Shown here piece by piece: positions 22,835 through 33,932 of a DNA stretch of 64,000 nucleotides. The stretch is from Chlamydoabsidia padenii. Taxonomy: Eukaryota; Mucoromycota; Mucoromycetes; Mucorales; Cunninghamellaceae. Numbering within the stretch: the first letter of the stretch is position 1; each line of letters starts with the position of its first letter. The notes beneath the pieces are model-generated. The model was not told the origin of the DNA. It made no database searches and saw only the letters and a list, made by a program, of their open reading frames with translations. The DNA lies in the NCBI GenBank assembly GCA_025330725.1, contig JAIWND010000024.1, positions 248,001 through 312,000 of the forward strand, read 5' to 3'. The position numbers and the translations under genes are program-made.

Positions 22835-23630
22835 CCACTCTCATCTCCTTTAGACTTCATCAATGCCAAATGGGGATAGACGGGATGGTGTAGATATCCA
22901 TTCGATAAAACCATCATGTGGAAGTGACTATTTGAACCCTTTTTCATGCAAAAAAAAAAACCTTGTTTTCAATGATTGTCATGCTAACAAAAGAGACCTA
23001 GATCTAAAAAGCAATAGTTTAAATGAAAAGGATATGGGGTAGACCATAAAGAAAATGGGGAGTGGCAGAAGGCGGCAATGTTACGTCATATCAAAGCAAA
23101 GTTCAGTGCCCTGTGTAATTTATAGGGCCACAACTACCCATGTCATTGGTAGAATACATAAAAGGAAACACAGTCATCGTATCAGCATCATCACCAAGCA
23201 TCACCATACCAGTGCAAATATGAAAAGGTGCACACCCTATTGTTAAAAAGTATAAAAGCCATCGGGTGAAACTTTTTTTCTCCTTTCTCCTTTTTTTTTT
23301 TTTTTTCCTTTCCATTTTTTCTCTTTTCTTTCACTTTCTTCATATTTCTTCATATTTCTTTATAGAAAAAGGAAACTCAGCTCAACTATATAAACTAGTT
23401 GACATCCCGCTCGAAAACTCTTTCTTTGTTTTTCCCTTTGATTTCATAAAAGGTAATTTTAAAAGGACTTGTTATGCACAACTGAACCGTCAAGCTGATT
23501 TGTCCATTCTCCCGACCGACCTAAAATTTTAAATCCCGCACATCATTATCAATAGACGATAATTTTATATAAACCAGAATCCACAAAATATTTTTTATCC
23601 CTCTTCTGACTTTGACTTTTTTCTTCTTCA
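21718..23630. other. Intergenic DNA with long A runs; WC-2 promoter
   Basis: It contains upstream exon-like pieces of the cysteine-rich gene (to ~21960) and two long A runs (22073-22103 and 22789-22833). Near copies of the 12-bp element lie at 21776-21787 and 23527-23538. The last 400 bp are pyrimidine-rich promoter for the WC-2-like gene. No other gene is supported. Confidence 0.45.
22789..22833 (+). repeat. Poly(A) run, 45 nt
   Basis: Uninterrupted A homopolymer in intergenic DNA; a shorter one of 31 lies at 22073-22103. Confidence 0.8.
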
Positions 23631-25127
23631 ATGCAACAAGGCACCCAACCTCAAAACAACCAACAACAACAGATGGAACAAATGCAACAGCAGCAAATCC
23701 GACAGCAGCAAATCCAAAAAGAGCAGCACCAGATACAGCAGCAGCAGGAACGAATTCAGCAGCAGCAAGAGGAAATCGACCAGCAACAAGCAAAGTCACA
23801 TTTCTTCTCACCAGATATTAGTCAAATCTATGCGGAACGACACTGGTCTGAGCAGTTATTAAACGACGAAAATATCTTTCTATTCGTACTATCAGCCCAC
23901 GGAGATGTCCTCTATTGCTCAGACTCTTGTCGAGGGTTGACAGGGTACGAACCGAACGACATAGTAGGGCACATGATTTCTGATTTTGTTCACCCTGAAG
24001 ATCATAGCGTTTTCTACGACATGCTCGACAAAGTTTTTGAAACGCCGCTACGACTCACACAGGTTCAATTTCGATGGAAGCGAAAAGAGCCACTGTCTGG
24101 TTTCACTTGCCTTCAGTCCTTTGGATATTCAAAACCCGACGACGTACCTACTTTTAGCCTAAATAATGCCAACAATATCGAATCCAATTATTATGCGTTT
24201 TTCGCCATTGCTCAATCATGCGAACCGTCGACGTTTGATATTGTGAACAACCTAAAAAAGGAAAACAAGCTTTTACAGGAACGACTATCACAACTCTCAG
24301 CATCATCTGTTACAGCATCCACATTTTCAACTTACCCACCACAGAGCGATTCATCAGCATCACCGTTATCCTCTTCCTCTTCTTATAATAATCAACCTCC
24401 TTCCATCATTTCATCATGGATGCAATCCGGCTTACATCAAACCAGTAACCCTTGGATGATCTCATCGAGCAGTAGCAGCAATAACAATACCATCACTGAT
24501 TCATCATACACAGAAAGGTCAGACTCATCATTACCTCAACCGATGCGTGATGATTCCTTGTCTCTCTTTGGCGATCGATCTCTATCAAAAGAAGAGAGTG
24601 CAAATGATAAGAAAAGGAAGGTTAGTATCAGTAAAGAAAAAAAAACACTACCTATATGAAAATACAAATAGTCTTCTCTTTTACATTTGATCTCCTTTCA
24701 CCAGGCGCTAACCATCGTTTCTTTTTTGTTTGCTTGTATTGGTGTGATTCATTTCCCGATATAACGAAAAAGACAATCAAGGAAGATCAGCCTGTAAAAG
24801 AGAAAGATAAAAGTTAGCCACGGTAAACTTATTGGTATTATATTATGATTATAGAAAAAGGTCTATATTACGATGGAAGATTATCGATGTTCTGATTGTG
24901 GATCTACAAACTCACCCGAATGGAGGAGGGGTCCTTTGGGCCCGAAGACGTAAGTAACACATTTGCATGAATGAATTTCAAATTCCGGTGTTTTCAAATC
25001 CCGACATAGGAGGTTTTTTTTTACTGATTCACCTTGTTTTAATAGACTATGTAATGCTTGTGGTCTTCGATGGGCCAAGAAGAATAAGAAAGTTAAAATC
25101 ATGGGACAACTTTCAAGCTTGGAATGA
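23631..25127 (+). CDS. WC-2-like PAS / GATA zinc-finger transcription factor
   Basis: Likely partner of a White Collar 1-type photoreceptor in blue-light transcription (WC-2 of Neurospora, MadB of Phycomyces). Exons 23631-24620, probably a 21-nt microexon 24773-24793, then 24855-24949 and 25046-25127; about 395 aa. The N-terminus is a Gln-rich coil (residues 1-55). A PAS domain (~70-195) has [20 protein letters not shown] and [18 protein letters not shown] Ser-rich linker with KKRK precedes a GATA finger, [20 protein letters not shown] then [16 protein letters not shown], with an intron inside the loop. There is no LOV-type cysteine motif, consistent with WC-2 rather than WC-1. The intron inside the finger contains two copies of the 12-bp element. 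The short C-terminus ends LSSLE. The microexon is inferred; without it one intron of 234 nt also keeps frame. Confidence 0.88.
24992..25003 (+). promoter_or_regulatory. Dispersed 12-bp element, exact copy inside an intron
   Basis: TTTCAAATCCCG inside the intron that splits the GATA finger of the WC-2-like gene, 15 bp after a near copy (TTTCAAATTCCG, 24977-24988). The tandem placement argues against chance. Confidence 0.5.
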
Positions 25128-25680
25128 AAAGAAAAAACAGCAACATAAAGGCATAGGCCGGAAGGCGAATGATGCATTGTTATCATGATCATCTATCATA
25201 GTTTTAGTTAGACATCCACCATTATATTGTTATGTATTATGTTTTCCAATTGGATATGAAACTCCACTCTATCACAATATATCATACAACACATATATGG
25301 ATCATTTCAGACCAATCATATGTCTCTCCATCCTTTGTCTCTCCTTATATAAGATTTTTACCGCCGTCTTTTTTCAACGAGTCATCTTTGAAATTAGAAA
25401 CTTGATTGACTTTGTTTTTTTTTATTTCCTTGTTCAATAAATATCAAACTGATACAAAAATAATATTGGGTTCACTCATTGTCGAGGTCGTCTATCAATC
25501 GAAACCAACCATCATTCATTGTTCTTGACAAGTTTTTCTTTCTTCTTTTTCTCTTTCTCTTTCTTTCCCTTTTCCCTTTTCCCTTTCCCTTCTCATACAT
25601 AAAGTGGGTTAAAACATGATGAATCATCATTACAAACATTCTAGTTATTCATCTTTTTATTTTCCCTTCTTTATGCAGAA
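25128..25680. other. Intergenic, promoter of the cyclin gene
   Basis: It holds the 3' end of the WC-2-like gene and a pyrimidine-rich promoter (CTTTCCC repeats near 25545-25595) before the cyclin ATG. No gene seen. Confidence 0.45.
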
Positions 25681-26940
25681 ATGTTACCAGCGGAGATTAG
25701 AGCGCAACGATTATCTGATCTGATACGCCGACCGATATCCAGTCGACTTGTACAATATGTATCTCAACAAGCGGGTTCAGTCATTCCATGTCATACTTTA
25801 CCATGCAAGAATAATGACGATGCATCCTTATTGAATAACTTACCCACTTTACCTGTTTTCATCCAGTCGTTGATTAAGAGATCATGTGTCAAGCCAGGTA
25901 CTATTCTTGGTGCACTTGTCTTTCTTGATCGATTGAAACGCCGCCTCGCCCACCTCGCTAAAGGAATGCCTTGTACAAGTCATCGTATCTTTCTCGCCAC
26001 TTTGATTGTCACTTCAAAAAGTTTGCATGATACTTCTCCGAAGAATAAGCATTGGGCTCGATATGCTACCCATTTTAATTTGTCCGAGATCAATCTGATG
26101 GAACAGCAATTACTATCCCTTTTGGTAAGTCGGCATTTGAAATTCTTTTTTAAAAGAGAAATCTTTTGTCCTCCCCTTCTCATCTTCTTTCCCAACATTT
26201 AGAATTACCAACTCATCATTACGCCTGAAGAAATCGACCATGCGTTTGTACAATATGAACTGTACAAATCACAGCACCAGCGACACCACATTTTACCTAC
26301 ACCAGTCTTCTCCAGCTCTGCACCCGTACTCACCAAAGACCATCCTCTACTTCAACACTCACCTGCCGATCCTATTCTACCTGCACCCAACATGTCCATA
26401 ACGTGCTTAAATCAACAAACAGTATCATTACCAATGCCCATGGAACCTCGTTATATCGATGGAAAGGTGCGAAAACAGTTTGACAGCATCACGGACGATC
26501 CTTCGTTGACTTCGTCATGCATTTATCCTCACTCACGCTTGTTTCCACTCTCCTCATTATCGTCATCCTCATTATCTTCCGGTTCGTCCTCAACCTCACT
26601 TTGCACACCGTCCTCATCGTCAAATTCCTTGAATATGGCGTCCTCGGTATCGTCTTCCACCTTGCAAACTCCGTTGACTTGTCTGAATGTGGCATCCTCC
26701 GAAAATATCTGTTTACCACCACCATCACTTACCGATCTGCTACCTGCGGTTGATCAAGAACCTGTGTTGTTTTATCCTCCTGCCCATGTGTGTGATAGTT
26801 ATCGATCTCACGCTTGGAATTCTTTATGGCAAATGAAAACGACGACGACGACAGCAACAACAACTGATATCAACTATGATGATAACTTGGATCAACATCG
26901 ACGGCTTCTTTGGTCTTCATCAAGTAATGGAAACAACTAG
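25681..26940 (+). CDS. PHO80/PCL-type cyclin
   Basis: Regulatory partner of a Pho85-like cyclin-dependent kinase. Two exons, 25681-26124 and 26203-26940, about 393 aa. The cyclin box spans residues ~45-160: LPVFIQSLIKRSCVKPGTIL, a LVFLDRLKRRL helix, CTSHRIFLATLIVTSKSLHD and KHWARYATHFNLSEINLMEQ. These are hallmarks of the Pcl1/Pcl2/Pcl9 branch. The C-terminal 200 residues are Ser-rich and disordered. The intron contains a CGGCATTTGAAA variant of the 12-bp element at 26131-26142. The specific kinase and targets (polarity, cell cycle) are inferred from the family. Confidence 0.88.
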
Positions 26941-27319
26941 TTGGTGTAGTGCGGGAGGATTAGCCCTTGTCTACTTTATTATTACTATTAATATTATGAT
27001 TATTATTACTATTTGGTCTTTTACTATTTATAAAACTTTTTTGCTATCTTGGATAAAATAAAAACGGATTGAACTATATAACCAGTGTATAAATTTGGAA
27101 GCAAGGTATTATCACCTACAAGAAAAAGACAATTATAAAAAAAGAATGTTTCATGACAAGATAGATGTTGATAAAAGATAAATAACTTTATTGAGAAAAT
27201 TTAGACAGTATACAGTAACTACAAAGTAATACTAGCTAACAAACAATTGGTTCGATATAAACATGGGCCAGTATAAATATATAATGTAAAACCTACTAAA
27301 CTAGGGGAATCTTATCAAT
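26941..27319. other. Convergent 3' spacer
   Basis: AT-rich DNA between the stops of the cyclin and thioredoxin genes; AATAAA-type signals near 27056 and 27179. No gene. Confidence 0.45.
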
Positions 27320-27769
27320 TTAAGCAGAGAGTTCCTTGAGCTTGTTGGTGATGTTCACCAAGCTGGCACCAACGACTTCGTCAACCTTTTGACCGTCCTT
27401 GTAGAAGGCAAAAGTGGGCATAGCACGGACACCAACTTCAGCAGCAACATCCTAAACAACAACAACAAAAAAGAGCGCGTTTTAGTTCATGATTTCCTAT
27501 TCAGCCCAAGCTATGTTTTCCCTATATCACTTTATCATTCCCCCCCCATATCCTTTTTTCTTGTTTTATACGCAACTTACGGGGACATCATCAACATCAA
27601 TCTTGGCAAAGGTGAAGGAAGTGTATTCGTCAACCAACTTTTCAAACTTGGGACCAATCAATTTGCAAGGACCGCACCAGGTAGCATGGAAGTCAATGAC
27701 GACGAGCTTGTTGTTGTTGATCAATTCGTGGAATTCAGCAAGGTTCTTGGGATGGTTTTCAATAGGCAT
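27320..27769 (-). CDS. TRX1: Thioredoxin
   Basis: Small cytosolic disulfide reductase. Exons 27769-27581 and 27451-27320, 106 aa, the standard size. The active site is WCGPC in VVIDFHATWCGPCKLIGPKF, with the cis-proline in VRAMPTFAFYKDGQ and the usual KIDVDDV strand. No targeting peptide, so cytosolic. Codons are biased to C/G-ending ones (AAG, GTC, AAC), as in a highly expressed gene. A 12-bp element variant lies 101 bp upstream (27870-27881), next to an A run (27799-27822). Confidence 0.96.
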
Positions 27770-28499
27770 GGTAAATAGATTGTTGTTATGTGTTTTGGGA
27801 AAAAAAAAAAAAAAAAAAAAAAAGAAGAGAAGAAAAGAAAAAAGTTTCCTCGCAGACTTTTTATTTATTTTTCAACCCCCGCGATTCCCCAACCAAGCCG
27901 ACAGGGATTTCGTCATTTCACAAGGACATCCTATACATTCTCGGCATTTCATTGGTGGATGGTATGACTAAGCCGGGAGGTGATTAAGCTCATTCAAGTA
28001 TTATTCATCCTGCGAACGTGCGAGACTTTCCTTTTTTCTCATGAACGACTTTATACCATGGTTTACCTGGATCAGTTTTTTATTTTGTTTGCTTTATACT
28101 GACTGAATGAAACAAAGAAAATATTCCTTTGGGCTTTATTTTTTTCCCCTAAAACGGACGCTGACATTGGAACCATGAAGAATCGCCGAGTAAGTTCACT
28201 CCATTTCTATCAAACTATCGTTTCCGGTAAAGGCGATTCCTCTTTTACCATGTAACAGGTGATTATGCAAAATGTAAAAGAAATGAGGCAAGTGAGGTGA
28301 TATTTTCAAACCCCGAATTTTCATGCTGCTGGATATAAAGTAGAGAACATCAACTGTAATGAATGGCCCTTTATGCGTTTTATCGAGGGAAAATGAATTT
28401 GTGAGTGTTGATAACATGCATTACTTGTCGATGTCTTGTCATTCATCTTTAAGGTTGAAATTCCGATTGTCATTGGCACGTATACAGTCCATGTTTGGA
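27770..28499. other. Intergenic DNA upstream of thioredoxin
   Basis: Promoter of thioredoxin; 12-bp element variants at 27870-27881 and 28304-28315. No gene seen. Confidence 0.4.
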
Positions 28500-28786
28500 G
28501 GAATTGCTAGGCGCACGGAATGCTGGTGTTCGGCGTTTGAAAATGAAGTTTCCTTCCGTCTCTAGAAAAAAATTAAATAACCTTCGTCGCAAAGGACAGG
28601 TAAAAAGTCATCGCAAGCTTGGACAGACTGACACAAGGGTCTTGGGGCTTGACTTTTGTGGTGACTTATGCTGGAAATATCCCATAGTGTCCACATAGCC
28701 ACTTTAATCATTAGCATCCGTTCACCATTGAGCGAGTAAAGCTGTTCCAAAATTCCGTGCGTACTTTCCGTGCGCCTGGCATTTCC
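28500..28786. mobile_element. Candidate MITE (287 bp) with terminal inverted repeats
   Basis: The ends, 28500-28520 and 28766-28786, are inverted repeats matching at 19 of 21 positions with a shared GGCGCACGGAA core. They are flanked by imperfect direct repeats CATGTTTGGA (28490-28499) and CATGCTTGGG (28787-28796). A second TTCCGTGCG sits subterminally at 28753-28761. The size, the inverted ends and the 8-10 bp direct repeats fit a non-autonomous DNA transposon (hAT-like target-site length). No transposase is encoded. The interior (28595-28748) is a copy of the ~240-bp repeat family. Confidence 0.5.
28595..28748 (+). repeat. Dispersed repeat copy inside the candidate MITE
   Basis: Aligns with 20047-20210 over its whole length (GACAGG, GTCATCGC, CTGACACAAGGGTCTTGG, TTAATCATTAGCATC). 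Confidence 0.75.
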
Positions 28787-28929
28787 CATGCTTGGGGGGG
28801 GGGACAAGAAACTTTAACCAGAAAAAAATAAAATTCAAACACCGTCAGTTTTCTTTTTCTTTTTCAATGGGGATTGGTAAAAAGAAAAAAGTGGCCACTC
28901 CTTTCTTTCTTCTCCAACATTCATCTTTT

Positions 28930-29790
28930 GGGTTTTAGGTAAGAATACTTTTTTTTTTATTTGGTAATCTTGTACTAACTGGTGTCCATACCTTGACAAT
29001 ATAGTCTGTTGACATAATAGATGGCTTCTACTTAATCTCAAGTGCTCACATTCTGCCTGATGTATATAACACGTAAGTACAACATCCTTCTTACTATCTC
29101 TCTGTCTCTCTTTTTTTTTTTTTTTTTTATTATTATCATTAGGAATCCGCTGTTTAAAGTTATTGCATGATTGGTGAGTAGTACATGGAAGAATGGGAAT
29201 GTTGACTTTATCTTACACCATACCTGTAAAACAACTAACTAATATTTTTATTGTTTGTTTATTGATAGATACGGCATGGATAATGGTGACTCTTACCATC
29301 TACTGGAACATAATAGGTAAGATAGGTAGGTAGGAACAACAACAGGTGTGCATATAATAGAGATAATGGCGGTCAAACCAATGCACCAAGTGGGAAACCT
29401 TCTGAATACTTTAGGAATCGGCGATCCTTTGCCTCTTCTCTTCCCTTCCCCCTTGATTTGGTTTTATATGCACATCATCCATCTCATCATCTCTCTCTCT
29501 CTCTCTCTCTCTCATTCTCACCCTTCCTTCCCCTTTATGTTTTACTATTAATTAAAACAAACAAAACTAATCTTCTGTTTTTTTTTTTTTTACAAGGTTA
29601 GATTTACAGAATTACTGCCACCTTTTTAACAACACTATTATTATTGGAATGAATGATTGGACGATATCAAGAAGGAACAGGTACGACTTCCTTGGATGGA
29701 ATAGTGTAGAATCAGGTTTGTTAGTCTATTTGTAGTTGGATTACCCGGGGTTATAGTTTATGTTTAGTAACTTTGAATATAATAATAAAG
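28930..29790 (+). ncRNA. Multi-exon transcript, apparently non-coding
   Basis: Consecutive strong introns are visible: GTAAGA at 28939 to AATATAG near 29003 with a TACTAAC branch point; GTAAGT near 29072 to ATTAG near 29142; GTGAGT near 29172 to GATAG near 29270; GTAAGA near 29318 to an acceptor near 29598; and AATAAA near 29783. The second exon reads SVDIIDGFYLISSAHILPDV and joins in frame to NPLFKVIA and a TGA. No start codon reaches it in frame and the later exons are closed. It is either a spliced long non-coding RNA or a relic of a protein-coding gene. Confidence 0.4.
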
Positions 29791-31001
29791 TATGATGTTT
29801 GATCCAATAACATGGTGCTTTTGCTCGACATGTTATGATCGAGTGAAGGAGGATATTTACTTTGATTGTTTTTTTTTTTGGATTTTTTGTATGTAATGCA
29901 ATGTAATGTGTATGTCAAATGCTTTATACAGGTAAACCAAAGATCCTTTTTATGATAGATAGGTCCCTCCTGAAATCTTACTCATCCCTCCCTTTATTGT
30001 CATGTTCCATCATCGTATTCATTTATTATGTATCAAACCAATTGCCCCTGTCTCACTCTCTCTCCCCCCCTTTTTTTTTACCCCCTTTGTATGACAATCA
30101 TCCATTCAATTAACATACAATTGACTTGCTCGTGTATATATTATGTACAGATATAGGTCAATCATAAGGTAACGTGTCTTAATGTCTATCTTTCCATTCT
30201 ATCCTTTTTGAAAAAAAGATTGGTAAGGATGTGTAAACGTGTATTACTCTATTCACTCTACCCCCTGTTTTTTCCCTTACTTTCCCCCCCCTTCTCCTTT
30301 CCAGCTCTATATGAAGAAATCGGGCATTGACCAACATGATTGTCCTTTAATCCCGTCATCGGCGTTTGAAATTTGAATTCATGCCAAATGACAAGTGTCA
30401 AATCCTGCTGGATCGGCCTTAAAAAAGAATTCTCAGCGTTTTCTTTCTATGCGTACCCATCTCCTTAAAATTGGGGGAGAGGAGAAAGGAAGGGGAAAGA
30501 TAGGTTGAATGGATTAACCTAGGTCGATGTTAAAATGGATGTGTATGATTGCTCAGTATTGTATGTACCTTGCGGATGAAGTTTTGGTCGAGAAGCATGA
30601 TCGAGGCAAAATAAGAAAAGAAAAGGCTGATCAAGGCATATAAATAGAAAAAGAAAAGAGGAATCATTCATATACATACGTATACACATACCCCTCCTCT
30701 AATCCCTCTCTCTTCCCCCCTATTCATCTACATTCCAATACTATTCAAACACTTACTACTATCATATCATCATAGAGCCACCTCCTTCCTTTAAAGACGA
30801 CATAAAAAAGAAAACGAGCGCAAAAAAGGGTCTTTTGCCTCTTTATTTCTTTTCTTCATCCTCATCTTTATCTCTTTATCTTTTCTTTTCTTTCTTACTT
30901 CATTGCTATACTCACTTTATTCCTTTTTTTGTATGACCATTTCTTCTTTTTATGTACCAAACCCCATTCTAAACTATTGATTAACAAAACAAACCACTTT
31001 T
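29791..31001. other. Intergenic; long promoter of the homeodomain gene
   Basis: About 1.2 kb, with pyrimidine-rich leader sequence over the last 350 bp. A variant 12-bp element on the minus strand lies at 30360-30371. No coding region. Confidence 0.45.
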
Positions 31002-31961
31002 ATGATGTCCACCCAACAACAAGTATCTACTCAAGGCATGATGACAAAGATCACGCCCTTTTCCTATTCTTTTGAAAAAGAATATACTATTGATGACTAC
31101 TGCTCCTCGTGTAGTGATGATCACCCTCACCATCGTATCATACGCAACCAAACATCAGACGATCTCACTCCTCCTCAACAACATTCCATGGTCCAAAAGG
31201 ATTTCATGCCGACCTTTTATAATCCCTTTGAAACGAAACACCGAAGACGGACTTCCCGAGCGCAGTTTAAAATTCTCGAGTCCTCCTTTTTCGAGAACAC
31301 TAAACCTTCTGCCACCATGCGACGATGGCTGGCCCAGAAACTCGGTATGACTCCTCGTAGTGTTCAGGTCTGGTTCCAGAACAGACGTGCCAAGGCGAAA
31401 ACTCAGTTGAAAAGACAGCATTCGTCTTCTTCCTTTGATCATGCAAGAATTGAACCGCCGATTGAAATTAGCAAGATGGATAGTAAATCGGGAATCGAGG
31501 CGGATCATTGTTGCTGTCAACCATTTACCCCTTCTTTCTATCCGACTCCTACAAAAGACCAAATGCAGTGGCAACAACAACAAAACATCTCGTATGACCC
31601 GTTATCTGTATTGATCGATCAGCCTGATTTGATGTCATGGTACTCATCATCACCCATCTCATCCCCTATACCATCCCTGTCATCACCCATTTATCAACAA
31701 ATGGATTCCATTGGCGCTGTCAATATGACCTGTTCACCTTCCACTACTTCTACTGCCTCGTCTTTGTCCTCTTCGTCATCATCACCACATTATCACCGAC
31801 GTTCCTCTTTCCCTGCCCATTTCGATTTGATCCATACAACAAATAACAAAGAAGATAATCTGAGGCGTCTTTCTGAACCTATTTTTGAATACCAAGCAAC
31901 ACCTTTTATGATGATGATGGATCTTCAATCTGTTCCTTTTCAATCAGCACCTTTTATATAA
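31002..31961 (+). CDS. Homeodomain transcription factor
   Basis: Single exon, 319 aa. The homeodomain spans residues ~79-136: RRRTSRAQFKILESSFFENT, MRRWLAQKLGMTPRSVQVWF, then QNRRAKAK with the invariant WFQNRR of helix 3. It is of the typical 60-residue class, not TALE. The N-terminal part is Gln- and His-containing. The C-terminal half is Ser/Pro/Gln-rich and ends in a short FQSAPFI motif. The long pyrimidine-rich leader suggests a long 5' UTR. Targets unknown; related fungal proteins (for example PHO2/YOX1-like) share only the domain. Confidence 0.92.
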   Translation: MMSTQQQVSTQGMMTKITPFSYSFEKEYTIDDYCSSCSDDHPHHRIIRNQTSDDLTPPQQHSMVQKDFMPTFYNPFETKHRRRTSRAQFKILESSFFENTKPSATMRRWLAQKLGMTPRSVQVWFQNRRAKAKTQLKRQHSSSSFDHARIEPPIEISKMDSKSGIEADHCCCQPFTPSFYPTPTKDQMQWQQQQNISYDPLSVLIDQPDLMSWYSSSPISSPIPSLSSPIYQQMDSIGAVNMTCSPSTTSTASSLSSSSSSPHYHRRSSFPAHFDLIHTTNNKEDNLRRLSEPIFEYQATPFMMMMDLQSVPFQSAPFI

Positions 31962-33472
31962 AGCCTGATAGAAATCATCACTCTTTTATGAATCACTTTT
32001 CACTCTCTTTTTCTATTATGGATCTTTCCATCTTTTCTTGATCCCCCCCCATTTATGTTTCTACTTGTTTATGCCTTTTTTTATTGTTATATATATATAT
32101 ATAGAGCCGGTACTGCACTTTTTTTCTCCAACCCCTTTTTCTAAAAAACAAAAACAAATCCCCCTCCTTACATGCCTATGGTATTATATCACACCCCCAA
32201 AATTAAAAACAACAACCAAACCTACAATTATTATATCTAGTGGAGATGGAATCCTTTTTTATTTTTTTATTTTTATTATACAATCAAATTAATACATATC
32301 AATAAAAACAATATATAGTCTTCTATAGTAAAGCCAAAGGTTGCAAGTGATCCGGTTGATTATCGTGTTGCGTGGTGTTGAATGATAGAGTAGCTTTTGT
32401 TTCAGACATCTATTTATAAACTGCAGTTAGTTCAAGTACTTTGTAATTTGTCACTGTTTAACATACCTAGTGCTTGTTGGATTGAGACAGCCCCCCTCGA
32501 CTCAGTTCCACAGGCACACATTACCTAGAGTCATTGACAATATGGTGGAAGTCCATCTACCAAAACAAAAGAAGAGAAAGTAGGTGAGTGAATATATAGT
32601 ACAGGGTATGTGCTTGTTATTGAATTCAGAGACTACAAACTTGCCTTTTAGAATTAAAGAGAAGAGAAAGAGGGAAATCAGAGTGAGCCCCCGCCATTTT
32701 TTTTTTTTTTTAATCCATCAATTTTTGAAATGCCGACAGTGCATTTCTTTCCCTGTTTATGAATTTTTTCTTTCTTTCGCTCTTCTTTCTCTTAAACAAT
32801 GGTGGACTCTTTACGATCTCTTTAAAGTAAGTGTGTAGTATTGACATGCACCATTATGTTTCTATTGGGTCAAGCAGGAAAAACAGCCAAAACTCTAAAA
32901 CCGGGACACCTCCACCAGACTAGGAAGCACGACTATGCCATCAAATTAAAAGGTAAAAAAAAAAAAAAAGACTGGTGTAAGAATGGATGCAGTCAAGATA
33001 TGTATAGGATACTAATGTTGGATGTTTATATAGCATGCAGTCGTTACTTTATGAAGGTGCATTCACAACCGTGGGAAACTGCATGAACGAAGGGTCAAGA
33101 CAAACCTTACAATGGATCTATAGTTTGGGGATATTGATGGCTTGGATGATGATCTTTGAATAGACATACTTTTTTATAATTTGGGTCTAATCGATTCGGT
33201 AAATATTTATAAAACATGAATGGAGGCAAGAGAAAAGATGAGTCGATTCTTTCCTTTTTTGAAACATTGGGTGAAGGGGCACATGGCTGGTATCCCCCCC
33301 CCCTATATGTTCCATAAAAGAAAAGACAACGACAAAATCTTTTCCTCTTCTTCTTTTTCTCTCTCTCTCTCTCTCTTTCTTTTTATCATCTCCACATAAA
33401 CTCACCACTCCTTTTTTTTTAATATCTCTTGTCAATATAACAATAGTCACATATCATACACCACAATCAGTC
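31962..33472. other. Intergenic with a possible small minus-strand transcript
   Basis: It has a short AT repeat near 32089 and an A-rich stretch, and a variant 12-bp element at 32724-32735. A spliced minus-strand transcript may occupy 32328-32580. The CT/T-rich stretch before 33473 is the promoter of the next gene. Confidence 0.4.
32328..32580 (-). ncRNA. Possible small spliced transcript
   Basis: On the minus strand a GTATGT donor near 32464 pairs with AAATAG near 32412, followed by ATG TCT GAA and a 28-codon frame ending LQPLALL. AATAAA-like signals follow downstream. Upstream pieces (starting ATGGACTTCCACC) do not join in one frame. Coding status unknown. Confidence 0.2.
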
Positions 33473-33885
33473 ATGCCAGCAACAGAACAACTTGCTTGCA
33501 CAACTCTTCCTCATGGCAAAACTGGGACGGTGCGTAAACTGGAATCTGAACTTGAACTGTTACACACTGATCAACGAAAAACAGCCAAACAACGATGGTC
33601 TACTTGTTTTGCCTTTATCTTCAAGCGGTCCAAATTTAAATCCACGGATCACTTTTTACCTTCTTCTTTTTATCCTTCCTCCACTTCTTCCTCTGCTTCC
33701 ACTACATCCTCTTATTCTTCACACTCCTCTTCTTCTTGTACAACTGCTATCTCCACTAATTTACATACCTGCAACTCTAATCACCGCCGACACAATGAAA
33801 ATGACAATGACAATACCAGCTACGACAATGGGAAATCACAATCAGGTAAGAAAAGGAGATGATATAAAGAACAAGGGGGGCCTTC

Positions 33886-33932
<47 letters not shown>

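Noticed and set aside
27389..27971. Plus-strand open frames across the thioredoxin gene
   Set aside because: They are antisense shadows of the thioredoxin exons and intron.
29348..30113. Short plus-strand frames with CT-repeat Ser/Leu tails
   Set aside because: Microsatellite-derived, no start context or homology; the region fits a non-coding transcript and promoter better.
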